From contig FR889213.1 of the NCBI GenBank assembly GCA_000431815.1, positions 27,837 to 41,206 on the forward strand: DNA of 13,370 nt, in the 5' to 3' direction. The notes under the pieces are model-generated. The model ran no database searches, was not told the DNA's origin, and saw only the letters and a list, made by a program, of their open reading frames with translations. The position numbers and the translations under genes were made by a program. This DNA comes from Butyrivibrio sp. CAG:318 (GTDB lineage: Bacteria; Bacillota; Clostridia; Lachnospirales; Lachnospiraceae). Of the stretch, positions 1 to 7,951 are shown in pieces; the stretch's first letter is position 1; the number at the start of each line of letters is the position of its first letter.

Positions 1-176
1 GTGCTGAACCGTTCTATTTTACCCTTGTAACAGATTGATGATTTTATATCATAATGTTTAAGGAGTTTGGATAAGCCAAATGCACTTGCTATCGCATCCG
101 GATCCGGAAAATTATGAGTCTGTATATAAACCATGTCCCCTTTGATATTTCTGACTATCTCTTCAAAACGGTTCAT
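1..176 (-). CDS. DHH-family phosphoesterase, N-terminal fragment (runs off left edge)
   Basis: The minus strand reads 58 residues from ATG at 176 to the window edge, starting MNRFEEIVRN. A QTHNFPDPDAIASAFGL segment (residues 19-35) fits motif I of DHH phosphoesterases, in which the Asp of DPDA helps bind catalytic Mn2+; the following SKLLKHYDI is the usual helix/strand after it. The family includes nanoRNase/pAp phosphatases and c-di-AMP phosphodiesterases, but too little is visible to choose a substrate. The start is supported by a GAGG site about 8 bases upstream and by a good promoter (TTGAAA, 17 bp, TAGAAT). The gene is divergent from the importer operon. The motif call is fairly sure; the exact function is not. 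Confidence 0.7.
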   Translation of the reverse strand, partial: MNRFEEIVRNIKGDMVYIQTHNFPDPDAIASAFGLSKLLKHYDIKSSICYKGKIERFS

Positions 177-211
177 TGCAAATCCTCGCATCCACGATAT
201 TTTATGGAAAT

Positions 212-240
212 ATTCTACAGCAATACCGAACTATTTTCAA
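212..240 (-). promoter_or_regulatory. Promoter of the DHH phosphoesterase gene
   Basis: On the minus strand, -35 TTGAAA (240-235) and -10 TAGAAT (217-212) are separated by exactly 17 bp. The expected start is near 205, giving a leader of about 30 bases before the ATG at 176. This is a sigma-A-type call from sequence only. Confidence 0.6.
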
Positions 241-270
241 TATTTTTCATAAAATATTATATCACAAGCA

Positions 271-276
271 TATAAT
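271..276 (+). promoter_or_regulatory. Candidate -10 of the importer operon
   Basis: A perfect TATAAT lies 22 bases before the ATG at 298, just upstream of the AAGGAGG ribosome site (287-293). No convincing -35 is seen at 16-18 bp, so this is a weak or activator-dependent promoter, or the real one is elsewhere in the AT-rich 177-270 stretch. The 121-bp gap shows no riboswitch signature. Confidence 0.35.
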
Positions 277-297
277 TATAGGTTTTAAGGAGGAAAA

Positions 298-1062
298 ATG
301 AGCACTGCCCTTTCTTTGAAAAATATTTCCTACTCATATCACACGGTACAAGGTGAAACCTGTGCTCTCAAGGATATATCGCTTGATATTCCGAAAGGCA
401 GTTTCGTGTCTGTCGTAGGGCCGTCCGGGTGTGGCAAATCCACCCTTTTATCCATTATAGCCGGAATAATCCGGCCGGATTCCGGACGCATATTGATAAA
501 CGGCCGCGATATAAGTCCCGGTAACGATTCGATCGGATATATGCTCCAGCATGACCATTTATTTGAATGGCGGTCAATTTACGGCAATGTGATGCTGGGT
601 CTTGAAATAAAACGCAGGAAAAAAACGGACGGCACCTCTTATGTCGATGAACTTCTTAAGCGATACGGTCTGGGTGAATTCAAAGCATCCAGGCCGTCTG
701 AACTTTCAGGAGGCATGCGTCAGCGCGCAGCTTTAATCAGGACTCTCGCACTTGAACCTGAGATTCTGCTTCTGGATGAACCGTTTTCGGCGCTTGATTA
801 CCAGACCAGACTCACTGTATGTGATGATATATATTCAATCATCAAAAAGGAACACAAGACCGCCGTGTTAGTAACGCATGATTTGTCGGAGGCAATTTCA
901 GTCGGAGATACCGTATATGTATTAAGCAGGCGTCCGGGCCGGATTGCACGTTCGGTTTCCGTCGATTTTCCGGCAGACCTGACACCTCTCATGCGCAGAA
1001 ATGCACCTGAATTCAAGGATTATTTCAATATATTATGGAAGGAGCTTAACGAAAATGGATAA
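298..1062 (+). CDS. ABC importer ATPase, SsuB/TauB/NrtD type
   Basis: This cytoplasmic 254-residue ATPase would power a nitrate/sulfonate/taurine-type or pyrimidine-precursor (HMP) importer. All nucleotide-binding motifs are intact: Walker A GPSGCGKST (41-49), Q-loop Gln84 in YMLQHDHLFEW, signature LSGGMRQR (136-143), Walker B ILLLDEPFSALD (156-167) and switch His194 in VTHDLSEAI. The LFEWRSIYGNV and DEPFSALD wording is typical of the SsuB/TauB group. A strong AAGGAGG sits 5 bases before the start. The reading frame overlaps the permease start by 8 bases, so the two are translationally coupled. Substrate cannot be told from the sequence, and no binding-protein gene is adjacent. Confidence 0.9.
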   Translation: MSTALSLKNISYSYHTVQGETCALKDISLDIPKGSFVSVVGPSGCGKSTLLSIIAGIIRPDSGRILINGRDISPGNDSIGYMLQHDHLFEWRSIYGNVMLGLEIKRRKKTDGTSYVDELLKRYGLGEFKASRPSELSGGMRQRAALIRTLALEPEILLLDEPFSALDYQTRLTVCDDIYSIIKKEHKTAVLVTHDLSEAISVGDTVYVLSRRPGRIARSVSVDFPADLTPLMRRNAPEFKDYFNILWKELNENG

Positions 1063-1855
1063 AATAATTTCCCAAAGCCAGCTAAGATACCTGAAAAGCC
1101 GTAAAAGACAACACTTCTGCATTATTATCATGCGCACACTGATTCTGGTTCTGTTGATCGGCGGATGGGAACTATGCGCGGACATCGGCGTACTCAATTC
1201 TTTTGTATTCAGCAGTCCTTCAAGAATTATCAGATGTTTTACCGATATGGCCGGAACAGGCATAATATGGAAGCATCTGTGGGTAACCGTTTACGAAACT
1301 CTCATATGTTTCTCCATCGTAATTGCGGCAGGCATGCTATGCGCAATGTTAATGTGGCGGTTCCGGATGGTTTTCAAAATTGCAGAACCATATATTGTGC
1401 TCTTGAACAGTCTGCCCAAATCGGCGCTCGCACCGGTTCTCATAGTATGGCTCGGCAACAATGTAAAAACCATTATCGTCGCTGCGGTTTCCGTTGCCAT
1501 ATTCGGTGCTGTTTTAAGCATATATACTGCCTTCATCGAAACAGACCCGGAAAAAATCAAATTAATCCGTACCCTCGGTGGCAAGAGACGGCATATTCTC
1601 ACCAAACTGGTCATACCATCTTCAATACCAACAATAATCAATACAATGAAAGTAAATCTCGGTCTTTCGCTTGTAGGTGTGATTATTGGTGAATTTCTGG
1701 CGGCCGACAGCGGTCTTGGTTATCTGATAATATACGGAAGTCAGGTTTTCAAAATGGACTGGGTTCTTATGTCAATTGTGATATTGTGCATTTTATCGGG
1801 AGTTCTGTATAAATTAATAAACATTCTCGAAAAGAAGGCCGGACATTCAAGCTGA
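1055..1855 (+). CDS. ABC importer permease, SsuC/TauC type
   Basis: This 266-residue inner-membrane permease partners the ATPase just upstream. It has about six hydrophobic segments (roughly 23-45, 76-100, 107-135, 138-160, 202-217, 234-255), and a cytoplasmic EAA-type loop, RTLGGKRRHILTKLVIPSS (172-190), which docks on the ATPase. The DSGLGYLIIYG stretch near 218-228 is a family hallmark of BPD_transp_1 SsuC-like proteins. The ATG at 1055 is preferred over an in-frame ATG at 1001 because an AAGGAG site lies about 11 bases before it and the earlier start would overlap the ATPase by 62 bases. A terminator follows the gene, so the operon appears to have only two genes. Confidence 0.88.
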   Translation: MDKIISQSQLRYLKSRKRQHFCIIIMRTLILVLLIGGWELCADIGVLNSFVFSSPSRIIRCFTDMAGTGIIWKHLWVTVYETLICFSIVIAAGMLCAMLMWRFRMVFKIAEPYIVLLNSLPKSALAPVLIVWLGNNVKTIIVAAVSVAIFGAVLSIYTAFIETDPEKIKLIRTLGGKRRHILTKLVIPSSIPTIINTMKVNLGLSLVGVIIGEFLAADSGLGYLIIYGSQVFKMDWVLMSIVILCILSGVLYKLINILEKKAGHSS

Positions 1856-1860
1856 TCTTA

Positions 1861-1906
1861 ATGTACAAAAAGGGAGACACCCTCTGTGAAAGTGTCTCCG
1901 GTACAT
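1861..1906. terminator. Two-way intrinsic terminator between convergent ABC genes
   Basis: An 8-bp perfect stem GGAGACAC (1873-1880) / GTGTCTCC (1892-1899) closes an 11-base loop. On the minus strand it is followed at once by a T5 run (A1867-1871), so it should end the exporter transcript. On the plus strand a T-rich tract begins some 15 bases later (1917 onward), so it is weaker there. An outer ATGTAC/GTACAT pair (1861-1866/1901-1906) can extend the structure. Confidence 0.75.
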
Positions 1907-1945
1907 ATCTGTTATGTTTTTCTTTTTATTGTTTCATCGGATCAT

Positions 1946-4660
1946 TTATCTGTTTCTTATGGCATCAACAGGTTTCTTTGATGCTATCTTCTTCACCGGT
2001 ATAAAACTTGCCGCTGCCGCAACAAAAATACTCAGAACAAGTATCAGCAGAATCTGTCTCGGTCCGAATGTCAGAAGACTTATAAGTACGCCAAGATCTT
2101 TTCTTATGTAATTATTGATAATCATCGTAACTGCAAACACACCGGCTGCCGAGAGCACGAAATTAATCATTGCAATTATGAAGCTTTCAGAGAAAAATAT
2201 CCTGAATACATCATTACTTCTCGAACCGATAGCCCTCAGTATACCAATTTCCTGTTTCTTGTGCGCAACGCTGGTTGCGATAAAGTTTGCCAACATTACA
2301 GTTGCAAATACCGCAAAGCCGATTCCGATATACATAAATACCTTAGCTAACTTCTTCAATATTGTATTCACGGTATCAAGTTCATATGTTGTGCTGTTCT
2401 GAATCTCATATCTTATATCGCTGTTTTCACGGTAACTGTAACTTACAACTTTCATTACATCCGCTTTAGTCTGAGGCATTACACCGACAACATAATTATA
2501 TTCTCCGATCTGCTTCGGATCTGTAAGTTCATTGACTCTGTTGGTGTCAGATACTATAAATGACGATGTTTTGGCATAAATGCTGTCATCTTTGACTATA
2601 CCAACAATTTTATACCCGTCATACACCTCGTAGCTGCCATCATAACCGTTAATCCAGAGTTTCAGGTTTATATCTTTAAGATTGTCTGCCACACTTGTGA
2701 TATCCGTATTCTCTATCGAATCGATATTAAGCGATGAAAATGTCACAATTATTTCTTTATCACCAAGCTCCTTCTTCTCTCCGTCCGTCCAGACTATATC
2801 TTCCTTAGGCACATCCTCAAAATGCACTATGCTCTCATTCGACCACAGGTTATACCCGTCATCCGTAGCATCAAGTCCGATTATTGCATTAATAGGTATA
2901 AGCTTAGGTTCATTCTGAATCATTTTATCAAGGTGTCCGTCACCGACCATTGCCGTTCCGGCAAGTCCGTATCCGGTTTCATAACTGAATTCATTATATA
3001 ATGCATAATTAACAAGAGCATCGGCAGTTGACTGCCCTTCTTTCTTCTTGATAAGCGATTCGTACCTGTCCAGATTAAGTCCGGTGTCAACAATACCGGT
3101 TATTGTGTATTCTTCATCTTTAAGCTTAAGCGTCTTACCGATAAGATCATCATACTTCTCAATTTTGTCAGCTTTCTGACTGTTATCCTGCCGGTATCCT
3201 CCTATCTTAAATGATTCAAAAACATATTCGCTTACCGCAAGCTCGTTCTTGTTTCCATCCGGAAGTCTTCCTGCTGCAAGCTTAACATTCAGTTTATTCA
3301 TCTTATCATTATCAATTTCGGTAAATCCACTGAAGCTCCGTGCATATATATTGAACTCTGTTTCGGTAAATTTGGCTTCCGGATCGTAGTATGAGCCTAA
3401 ATCTATCGAACTTATCGGACTGAATACACCGCTGAACGGAATATTTAAATCCTGTTCCATCTGCTGCACTTCTTCTTTGCTTATCTTATAGTTTCCGCTA
3501 TTCCACCAGTAATCGTTACCACCGTCAGTGCTCTTAACGCTCTTTGAATAAGCAAGATATTTAACACCACTGTCAATAAGTGAATTGGTGCATACCTTTA
3601 TATGATTGTATGAACCAAATGTATCTGCCAGTCCGAAAAGTCCGAAGGCCTGACACGACAGCAGAATAGTTATGATAAGACGGATTTTCTTATATTTTAA
3701 TCCGCTTGCACCGATTTTAAAGGCATTCTTAAGAGGCAGTTTTGACTTGATAAGCTTGAATGCCGAACCATCCTGTTTCTTTATTTTATTCTGGTCGGTT
3801 GCCGTGAAACGCTTGCTGTTTATACGATTTTTTCCAAGCCTCAATGTTACCTGTCCACTTCCGAGTCTGTCTATATAATCATTGATTGCCAGTCTGTCTT
3901 CCTCCGTAAGATGGTAACCTGAAGCTATCCTGACCATGTCATTATCATATATAATATTATCTTCCTGTTCCGCTTCTTCACTATCTCCCGAATATTCCAC
4001 ATCACTTATAACGTGGCCGTCAGCCAGCTCAATTATCCTGTCGGCATATTGTTCGGAAAATTCCCTGTCATGGGATACAATTATCACAAGTTTATCGCGC
4101 GAAAGTTTCTTTAATGTATCAAAAATCTGTCTTCCCGTATTGGAATCAAGCGCGCCTGTCGGCTCATCAGCCATTATGATCTCAGGGTTCTTGATAAGCG
4201 CTCTCGCTATGGCTACTCTCTGTTTCTGTCCTCCCGAGAGTTCGTTAGGTTTACGGTCTCCGTATCCTTCAAGGTCAACTTCCCTCAAAATATTATTTAT
4301 CTCTTCGTCCGTCGCCTTGCGTCCCTGCAATTCTATAGCAAGGGCAATATTGGCTCCAACCGAAAATTCATCAAGTATATTATATTCCTGAAAAATAAAT
4401 CCGACGTAAGTATTCCTGTATGAATCAAAATACTGCTGCTTGAAATCTTTTGATGACACGCCTTTAATAATTATCTCACCCGAATCATATTTATCGAGTC
4501 CTCCGAGAAGATTCAGCAATGTAGATTTTCCGCTTCCCGACTTTCCGAGAAGAAATACCATTCCCTTCTCAGGAAATCTTAATGATATCCCGTCGAGAGC
4601 TTTGACCGGTACGCCCTTCTTAGGCTTATATACTTTGCACAGATTAATTGCCTCTAACAT
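1946..4660 (-). CDS. Fused ABC exporter: ATPase plus FtsX-like permease
   Basis: The product is a 904-residue single-chain half-transporter with MacB-like layout. Residues 1-220 are a LolD/MacB-class ATPase: Walker A GKSGSGKST (39-47), Q-loop Gln91, signature LSGGQKQR (141-148), Walker B IIMADEPTGALD (161-172), switch His197. An acidic linker (about 222-240) leads to the first membrane segment (about 326-345), a large extracytoplasmic domain (about 350-770), then three C-terminal segments (about 773-797, 827-848, 869-887) with the FtsX hallmark EIGILRAIGS (804-813). Such fusions in Firmicutes export or sense peptides, lipids or antimicrobials; the substrate here is unknown. The start at 4660 is chosen over 4681 because AAGGAGG lies 6 bases before it and overlaps the other ATG. 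The gene is monocistronic, with its own promoter/operator and terminator. Confidence 0.88.
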   Translation of the reverse strand: MLEAINLCKVYKPKKGVPVKALDGISLRFPEKGMVFLLGKSGSGKSTLLNLLGGLDKYDSGEIIIKGVSSKDFKQQYFDSYRNTYVGFIFQEYNILDEFSVGANIALAIELQGRKATDEEINNILREVDLEGYGDRKPNELSGGQKQRVAIARALIKNPEIIMADEPTGALDSNTGRQIFDTLKKLSRDKLVIIVSHDREFSEQYADRIIELADGHVISDVEYSGDSEEAEQEDNIIYDNDMVRIASGYHLTEEDRLAINDYIDRLGSGQVTLRLGKNRINSKRFTATDQNKIKKQDGSAFKLIKSKLPLKNAFKIGASGLKYKKIRLIITILLSCQAFGLFGLADTFGSYNHIKVCTNSLIDSGVKYLAYSKSVKSTDGGNDYWWNSGNYKISKEEVQQMEQDLNIPFSGVFSPISSIDLGSYYDPEAKFTETEFNIYARSFSGFTEIDNDKMNKLNVKLAAGRLPDGNKNELAVSEYVFESFKIGGYRQDNSQKADKIEKYDDLIGKTLKLKDEEYTITGIVDTGLNLDRYESLIKKKEGQSTADALVNYALYNEFSYETGYGLAGTAMVGDGHLDKMIQNEPKLIPINAIIGLDATDDGYNLWSNESIVHFEDVPKEDIVWTDGEKKELGDKEIIVTFSSLNIDSIENTDITSVADNLKDINLKLWINGYDGSYEVYDGYKIVGIVKDDSIYAKTSSFIVSDTNRVNELTDPKQIGEYNYVVGVMPQTKADVMKVVSYSYRENSDIRYEIQNSTTYELDTVNTILKKLAKVFMYIGIGFAVFATVMLANFIATSVAHKKQEIGILRAIGSRSNDVFRIFFSESFIIAMINFVLSAAGVFAVTMIINNYIRKDLGVLISLLTFGPRQILLILVLSIFVAAAASFIPVKKIASKKPVDAIRNR

Positions 4661-4680
4661 AAATCCTCCTTCATATCGCA

Positions 4681-4739
4681 AACTGTACTATGTCAACTAA
4701 TACAGTTAGTATGATATCATCTTTATAATCTCATGTCAA
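4681..4739 (-). promoter_or_regulatory. Promoter and overlapping operator of the fused ABC exporter
   Basis: Minus-strand -35 TTGACA (4739-4734) and -10 TATCAT (4716-4711) have a 17-bp spacer; the start should be near 4704. Covering the start site is an inverted repeat, AACTGTACTA (4681-4690) and TAATACAGTT (4698-4707), matching at 9 of 10 positions with a 7-bp spacer. Its position just downstream of -10 suits a repressor that blocks a strong promoter. GntR/YtrA-like or PadR-like repressors often control such exporters, but none is encoded in the window, so the regulator is unknown. Confidence 0.7.
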
Positions 4740-4744
4740 CAAAA

Positions 4745-4801
4745 AAAGAGACTGTCGTACAGCATCTCAACATAAATGAGATTCCGCATTACAGTCTCTT
4801 T
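4745..4801 (-). terminator. Terminator of the HPr-like gene
   Basis: An 11-bp perfect stem AAAGAGACTGT (4745-4755) / ACAGTCTCTTT (4791-4801), with an inner ATCTCA/TGAGAT stem (4764-4769/4777-4782), is followed on the minus strand by a T-run (A4741-4747). It lies 24 bases past the HPr-like stop codon and ends right beside the -35 of the exporter promoter. Confidence 0.85.
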
Positions 4802-4824
4802 ATAAAAATATTTCCAAAAAGTGC

Positions 4825-5055
4825 TTATGCAGCTCTATACTGTTTGATATTCTGTTCAAAATCACTTCCCGGATCACCGTAAGTTACCAATTCAAGCATT
4901 TTGTTCAGTCCAAGTGAAATCACTCCAAGAATCGAACATGCATCAACAACAATGCTTCCGCACTTAATATCCGCGTTGCATCCCGTTTTGCCCATCATGT
5001 TCACAAAATTGATAACATCTTGCTGACTGTTAAGTTTAACCATATATGTATTCAT
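4825..5055 (-). CDS. HPr-like protein lacking the phosphorylatable histidine
   Basis: The 76-residue product resembles the PTS phosphocarrier HPr in its second half: VVDACSILGVISLGL (36-50) matches the HPr segment around regulatory Ser46 (K-S-I-M-G-V-M-S-L-G in B. subtilis), with Ser41 in the equivalent place. The N-terminal part, where HPr has HARPA with active His15, reads LNSQQDVINFV, and the protein has no histidine at all, so it cannot carry phosphate from enzyme I in the usual way. Crh of Bacillus, a regulatory HPr paralogue, also lacks this His, so a regulatory role is possible but unproven. The ATG at 5055 is preferred over 5064 because AAAGGA lies 8 bases before it. It has its own promoter and terminator. 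Confidence 0.75.
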   Translation of the reverse strand: MNTYMVKLNSQQDVINFVNMMGKTGCNADIKCGSIVVDACSILGVISLGLNKMLELVTYGDPGSDFEQNIKQYRAA

Positions 5056-5122
5056 ACATATCATCCTTTCTTACACACGCTATGATTTACACTGCTGTGA
5101 TACAACTTCTTCAATCGTATGA

Positions 5123-5151
5123 ATTATATGATTTTGATATTATAAATTCAA
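5123..5151 (-). promoter_or_regulatory. Promoter of the HPr-like gene
   Basis: Minus-strand -35 TTGAAT (5151-5146), 17-bp spacer, perfect -10 TATAAT (5128-5123). The start should be near 5116, leaving a leader of about 60 bases. No operator-like symmetry was noticed. Confidence 0.7.
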
Positions 5152-5202
5152 TAGGAAATTATCGACACGCCGCGACAAGATACAACACGCATAATCTTAT
5201 TG

Positions 5203-5859
5203 TCAAAAGACTTCCCAATGAGGATAATACTTAAACCACGCTCTGGCAACGATTTCATCCGATGTCACATCCTTATATGTCCATCTTCTGGCGTCATTGG
5301 ATATGGTCCGGTTATCTCCCATTACAAAATAGGCATTTTCCGGAACTTTATACGGTCCAAAACTGTTCATGTATACGCCATCCGGAAGATATGTCTCCTC
5401 ATACGGTATATCATTTATATATACCATATTATCCGTAATTTGTATGGTATCTCCGGGCAGGCCGATTATACGCTTGATTAAAAGCTGCTCATCTTCATCA
5501 TCATAACATTTATGTCTGAATATAATAACATCTCCACGTTTCGGTTCCGCAAACAAATATGCCATGCGGAATCCCATAAGTCTGTCTTCCGATTCGATAA
5601 GAGGAGCCATTGAGCGCGTAGGAATATTAGCATTGATTACAACAAATCTGCTGACGACTATATATATCAGAACAGCGGTTGCAACCGCGATTAAATATCC
5701 AAAAATATTACGAACTGCCGATACTGCCTTAGACTCAGGCTGTTGTGCTTCAACAACTTCAGGCTGTGCATCCGCATCCGGCTGCACAGCCTTACAATCA
5801 TCATCAATATTAACTTCAATCCACTCAAATTCTATAACAGAATCATTGTCTGATTTCAT
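5203..5859 (-). CDS. lepB: Type I signal peptidase
   Basis: This membrane-anchored 218-residue serine protease removes signal peptides from secreted proteins on the outer face of the membrane. One N-terminal membrane segment (about 52-70) is followed by the catalytic Ser83 in IPTRSMAP, the general-base Lys129 in IKRIIGLPGD, and the conserved GDNR...SNDAR box (181-191). The size and single anchor match Firmicute SipS-type enzymes. An unusual feature is the roughly 50-residue acidic, Pro/Gln-rich cytosolic tail before the anchor. The gene starts 13 bases after the htpG stop, with its AGAGG ribosome site in that gap, so it is probably cotranscribed with htpG. No clear terminator follows it. Confidence 0.93.
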   Translation of the reverse strand: MKSDNDSVIEFEWIEVNIDDDCKAVQPDADAQPEVVEAQQPESKAVSAVRNIFGYLIAVATAVLIYIVVSRFVVINANIPTRSMAPLIESEDRLMGFRMAYLFAEPKRGDVIIFRHKCYDDEDEQLLIKRIIGLPGDTIQITDNMVYINDIPYEETYLPDGVYMNSFGPYKVPENAYFVMGDNRTISNDARRWTYKDVTSDEIVARAWFKYYPHWEVF

Positions 5860-5872
5860 TAAATACCTCTGC

Positions 5873-7885
5873 TTACTTAGTCAGAAGTTCCATTATTCTG
5901 TTACTTCTGGCAATAAATGCTGTCATTCTCTCAGGTGCTACCTGACCGTGTCCTACCATAGCCAGATCATACAACTGTTCACAGAACATTGTAACATTAT
6001 CACTCTCAGGGTTGTCAAGTATATATTTAACCAGAACATTGTTAAGGTTAAGTACAAGAGTCTCGCCCTGTGCGCCGTACATCTCCGGATCCATTCCGGA
6101 CATACCGTACATCTTCATCATGTCGGCCATTCTCTTGGAATCTTCGTTGATTGTTATCATAGAAGAAACTTCTGCATCTTTGAGTTTCTCGGCTTTAACC
6201 TGAAGGTTATCCTTGCCAAGTGCCTTCTTAAATATTTCGGAAAGCTTGTCATTATCGGCCTTAAGAGCTTCTTTAGCCTCTTCGCTGTCATCCGCATCAT
6301 CCTTAAAAATCTCGGAAAGATCGGAATCTATGCTTAAGAACTTAAGGTTCTCATTCTTCTGCTCAAGATGTGTGATGAACGGCTGGTCAATATTATGTTT
6401 AAGAATAACCGCATCCATTCCCTGGTCCTTGAACATCTTAATATACTGACCCTGTTCAATTTCATCTTTAACATAGAATACAGTATTCTCATGTTTCTCT
6501 TTATTCTCTTCAAGGCACTCCGGCAGGGTAAGATACTTGCCGTCAAGATTCTTGAACAGGATGTAATCATTCATCTTTTCACAGAACTTGTCATCTTTAA
6601 GACATCCGAATTTAATAAACGGACTTATGTCATCCCAGTATTTCTCGTAGCTTTCCTTATCTGTCTTACACATTCCCGAAAGCTTGTCCGCCACTTTCTT
6701 CGTAATATAATCTGATATTTTCTTAACAAATCCGTCATTCTGAAGCGCACTTCTTGATACATTGAGCGGAAGATCCGGACAATCAATTACGCCCTTTAAT
6801 AACATAAGAAATTCAGGAATAACTTCTTTAATATTATCCGCTACGAATACCTGATTATTGTAAAGTTTAATAACACCTTCAGCGCTCTCGAACTCAATAT
6901 TGATCTTAGGAAAATAAAGTATACCCTTTAAGTTAAACGGATAATCCATATTCAGATGTATCCAGAATAACGGCTCCTTGTAATCGTGGAATACCTTGCG
7001 GTAGAAATCCTTGTATTCATCATCCGTACATTCGTTAGGATGCTTCGTCCAAAGCGGATGTATATCATTAAGCGGAACCGGTCTCTTCTTAATCTTATAT
7101 CTCTCACTTGCAGGCTTGGTCTCAACAGTCTTCTTGTTACCGTCTTCGTCCTCAACTTCCTCGGTCTTAGCCTCTTCCACAACCGTTTCAATAATGGTAT
7201 CGGTATCACGAAGGTCATCTTTCTCAATCATCTCCGTCTTCTCTTCTGTGTCGTCTGCATTATCAAGATATATCTCATAAGGCATAAATGAACAGTACTT
7301 CTCGATTACTTCACGAGCCCTGTATTCATTAGCAAATTCAGTACAATCATCATTAAGGTACAAAGTAATCTGCGTACCGACTTCTGTCTTATCGCCATCC
7401 GTCATATCATATTCCGTACCGCCGTCGCATTCCCAATGCGTTGCCACAGCATCTGCCTTATATGACAGCGTATCTATTGCCACACGGTCGGCAACCATAA
7501 ATGCCGAATAAAAACCAAGTCCGAAATGTCCTATAATCTGGTCTTCATTAGCCTTGTCCTTATATTTCTCAAGGAATGCTTCCGCACCCGAGAAAGCTAT
7601 CTGGTTAATATATTCGTTAACTTCTCCGGCAGTCATACCGAGTCCGTTATCGGTAAATGTAATAGTCTTCTCCTTAGAGCTTACGCTTACCTTAATGACC
7701 GGCTTATAGTCCTCAGGAAGTTCATATTCACCCATAAGGCTTAACTTCTTAAGCTTGGTAATAGCATCACATCCGTTAGATATAAGCTCTCTAAAGAAAA
7801 TATCGTGATCAGAATACATCCATTTCTTAATTATAGGGAATATATTCTCACTGTTAATTGACAGATTTCCATGTTCCTGTGCCAT
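5873..7885 (-). CDS. htpG: Hsp90-family molecular chaperone HtpG
   Basis: The product is a 670-residue cytosolic ATP-dependent chaperone. The Bergerat-fold ATP site is complete: ELISNGCDA (33-41), TDNGLGM (78-84) and GHFGLGFYSAF (119-129). The middle domain carries LPLNVSRSALQND with the Arg expected to contact the gamma-phosphate, and a normal C-terminal dimer domain follows. Residues about 208-265 form a long, Glu/Asp/Lys-rich linker between N and middle domains, longer than in E. coli HtpG. The ATG at 7885 is chosen over an in-frame start at 7939 because AAGGAG lies 9 bases before it and the extra 18 residues are not family-like and would cover the promoter. Upstream lie CIRCE and a twin-palindrome promoter; lepB follows. 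Confidence 0.96.
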   Translation of the reverse strand: MAQEHGNLSINSENIFPIIKKWMYSDHDIFFRELISNGCDAITKLKKLSLMGEYELPEDYKPVIKVSVSSKEKTITFTDNGLGMTAGEVNEYINQIAFSGAEAFLEKYKDKANEDQIIGHFGLGFYSAFMVADRVAIDTLSYKADAVATHWECDGGTEYDMTDGDKTEVGTQITLYLNDDCTEFANEYRAREVIEKYCSFMPYEIYLDNADDTEEKTEMIEKDDLRDTDTIIETVVEEAKTEEVEDEDGNKKTVETKPASERYKIKKRPVPLNDIHPLWTKHPNECTDDEYKDFYRKVFHDYKEPLFWIHLNMDYPFNLKGILYFPKINIEFESAEGVIKLYNNQVFVADNIKEVIPEFLMLLKGVIDCPDLPLNVSRSALQNDGFVKKISDYITKKVADKLSGMCKTDKESYEKYWDDISPFIKFGCLKDDKFCEKMNDYILFKNLDGKYLTLPECLEENKEKHENTVFYVKDEIEQGQYIKMFKDQGMDAVILKHNIDQPFITHLEQKNENLKFLSIDSDLSEIFKDDADDSEEAKEALKADNDKLSEIFKKALGKDNLQVKAEKLKDAEVSSMITINEDSKRMADMMKMYGMSGMDPEMYGAQGETLVLNLNNVLVKYILDNPESDNVTMFCEQLYDLAMVGHGQVAPERMTAFIARSNRIMELLTK

Positions 7886-7911
7886 AATAACCAACTCCTT
7901 TAATAAAAAAA

Positions 7912-7951
7912 ATCTTTCTGAAAGATATAGTAATACCAATCTTTCAGAAAG
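7912..7951 (-). repeat. Twin palindromes forming a 13-bp inverted repeat (operator pair or terminator)
   Basis: ATCTTTC-T-GAAAGAT (7912-7926) is a perfect 15-bp palindrome, and CTTTC-A-GAAAG (7941-7951) a perfect 11-bp one; centres are 27 bp apart. Together CTTTCTGAAAGAT (7914-7926) and ATCTTTCAGAAAG (7939-7951) make a perfect 13-bp stem with a 12-base loop. On the minus strand a T8 run follows, so read-through RNA from the parvulin gene would form a terminator, whereas RNA starting at the embedded promoter would contain only the second arm. It may also be a two-site operator. Confidence 0.6.

Noticed and set aside
177..297. Possible TPP or other riboswitch before the importer operon
   Set aside because: The gap is only 121 bases, contains the divergent promoter, and lacks conserved riboswitch blocks such as the CTGAGA/ACCTGA pair.
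4691..4696. Second TTGACA on the minus strand within the exporter operator as another -35
   Set aside because: No acceptable -10 lies 16-18 bp downstream; it falls in the ribosome-site region.
5564..6337. Long plus-strand open frame (257 codons) across lepB and htpG
   Set aside because: It lies fully antisense to two certain genes, crosses their junction, has no ribosome site and no recognisable protein features.
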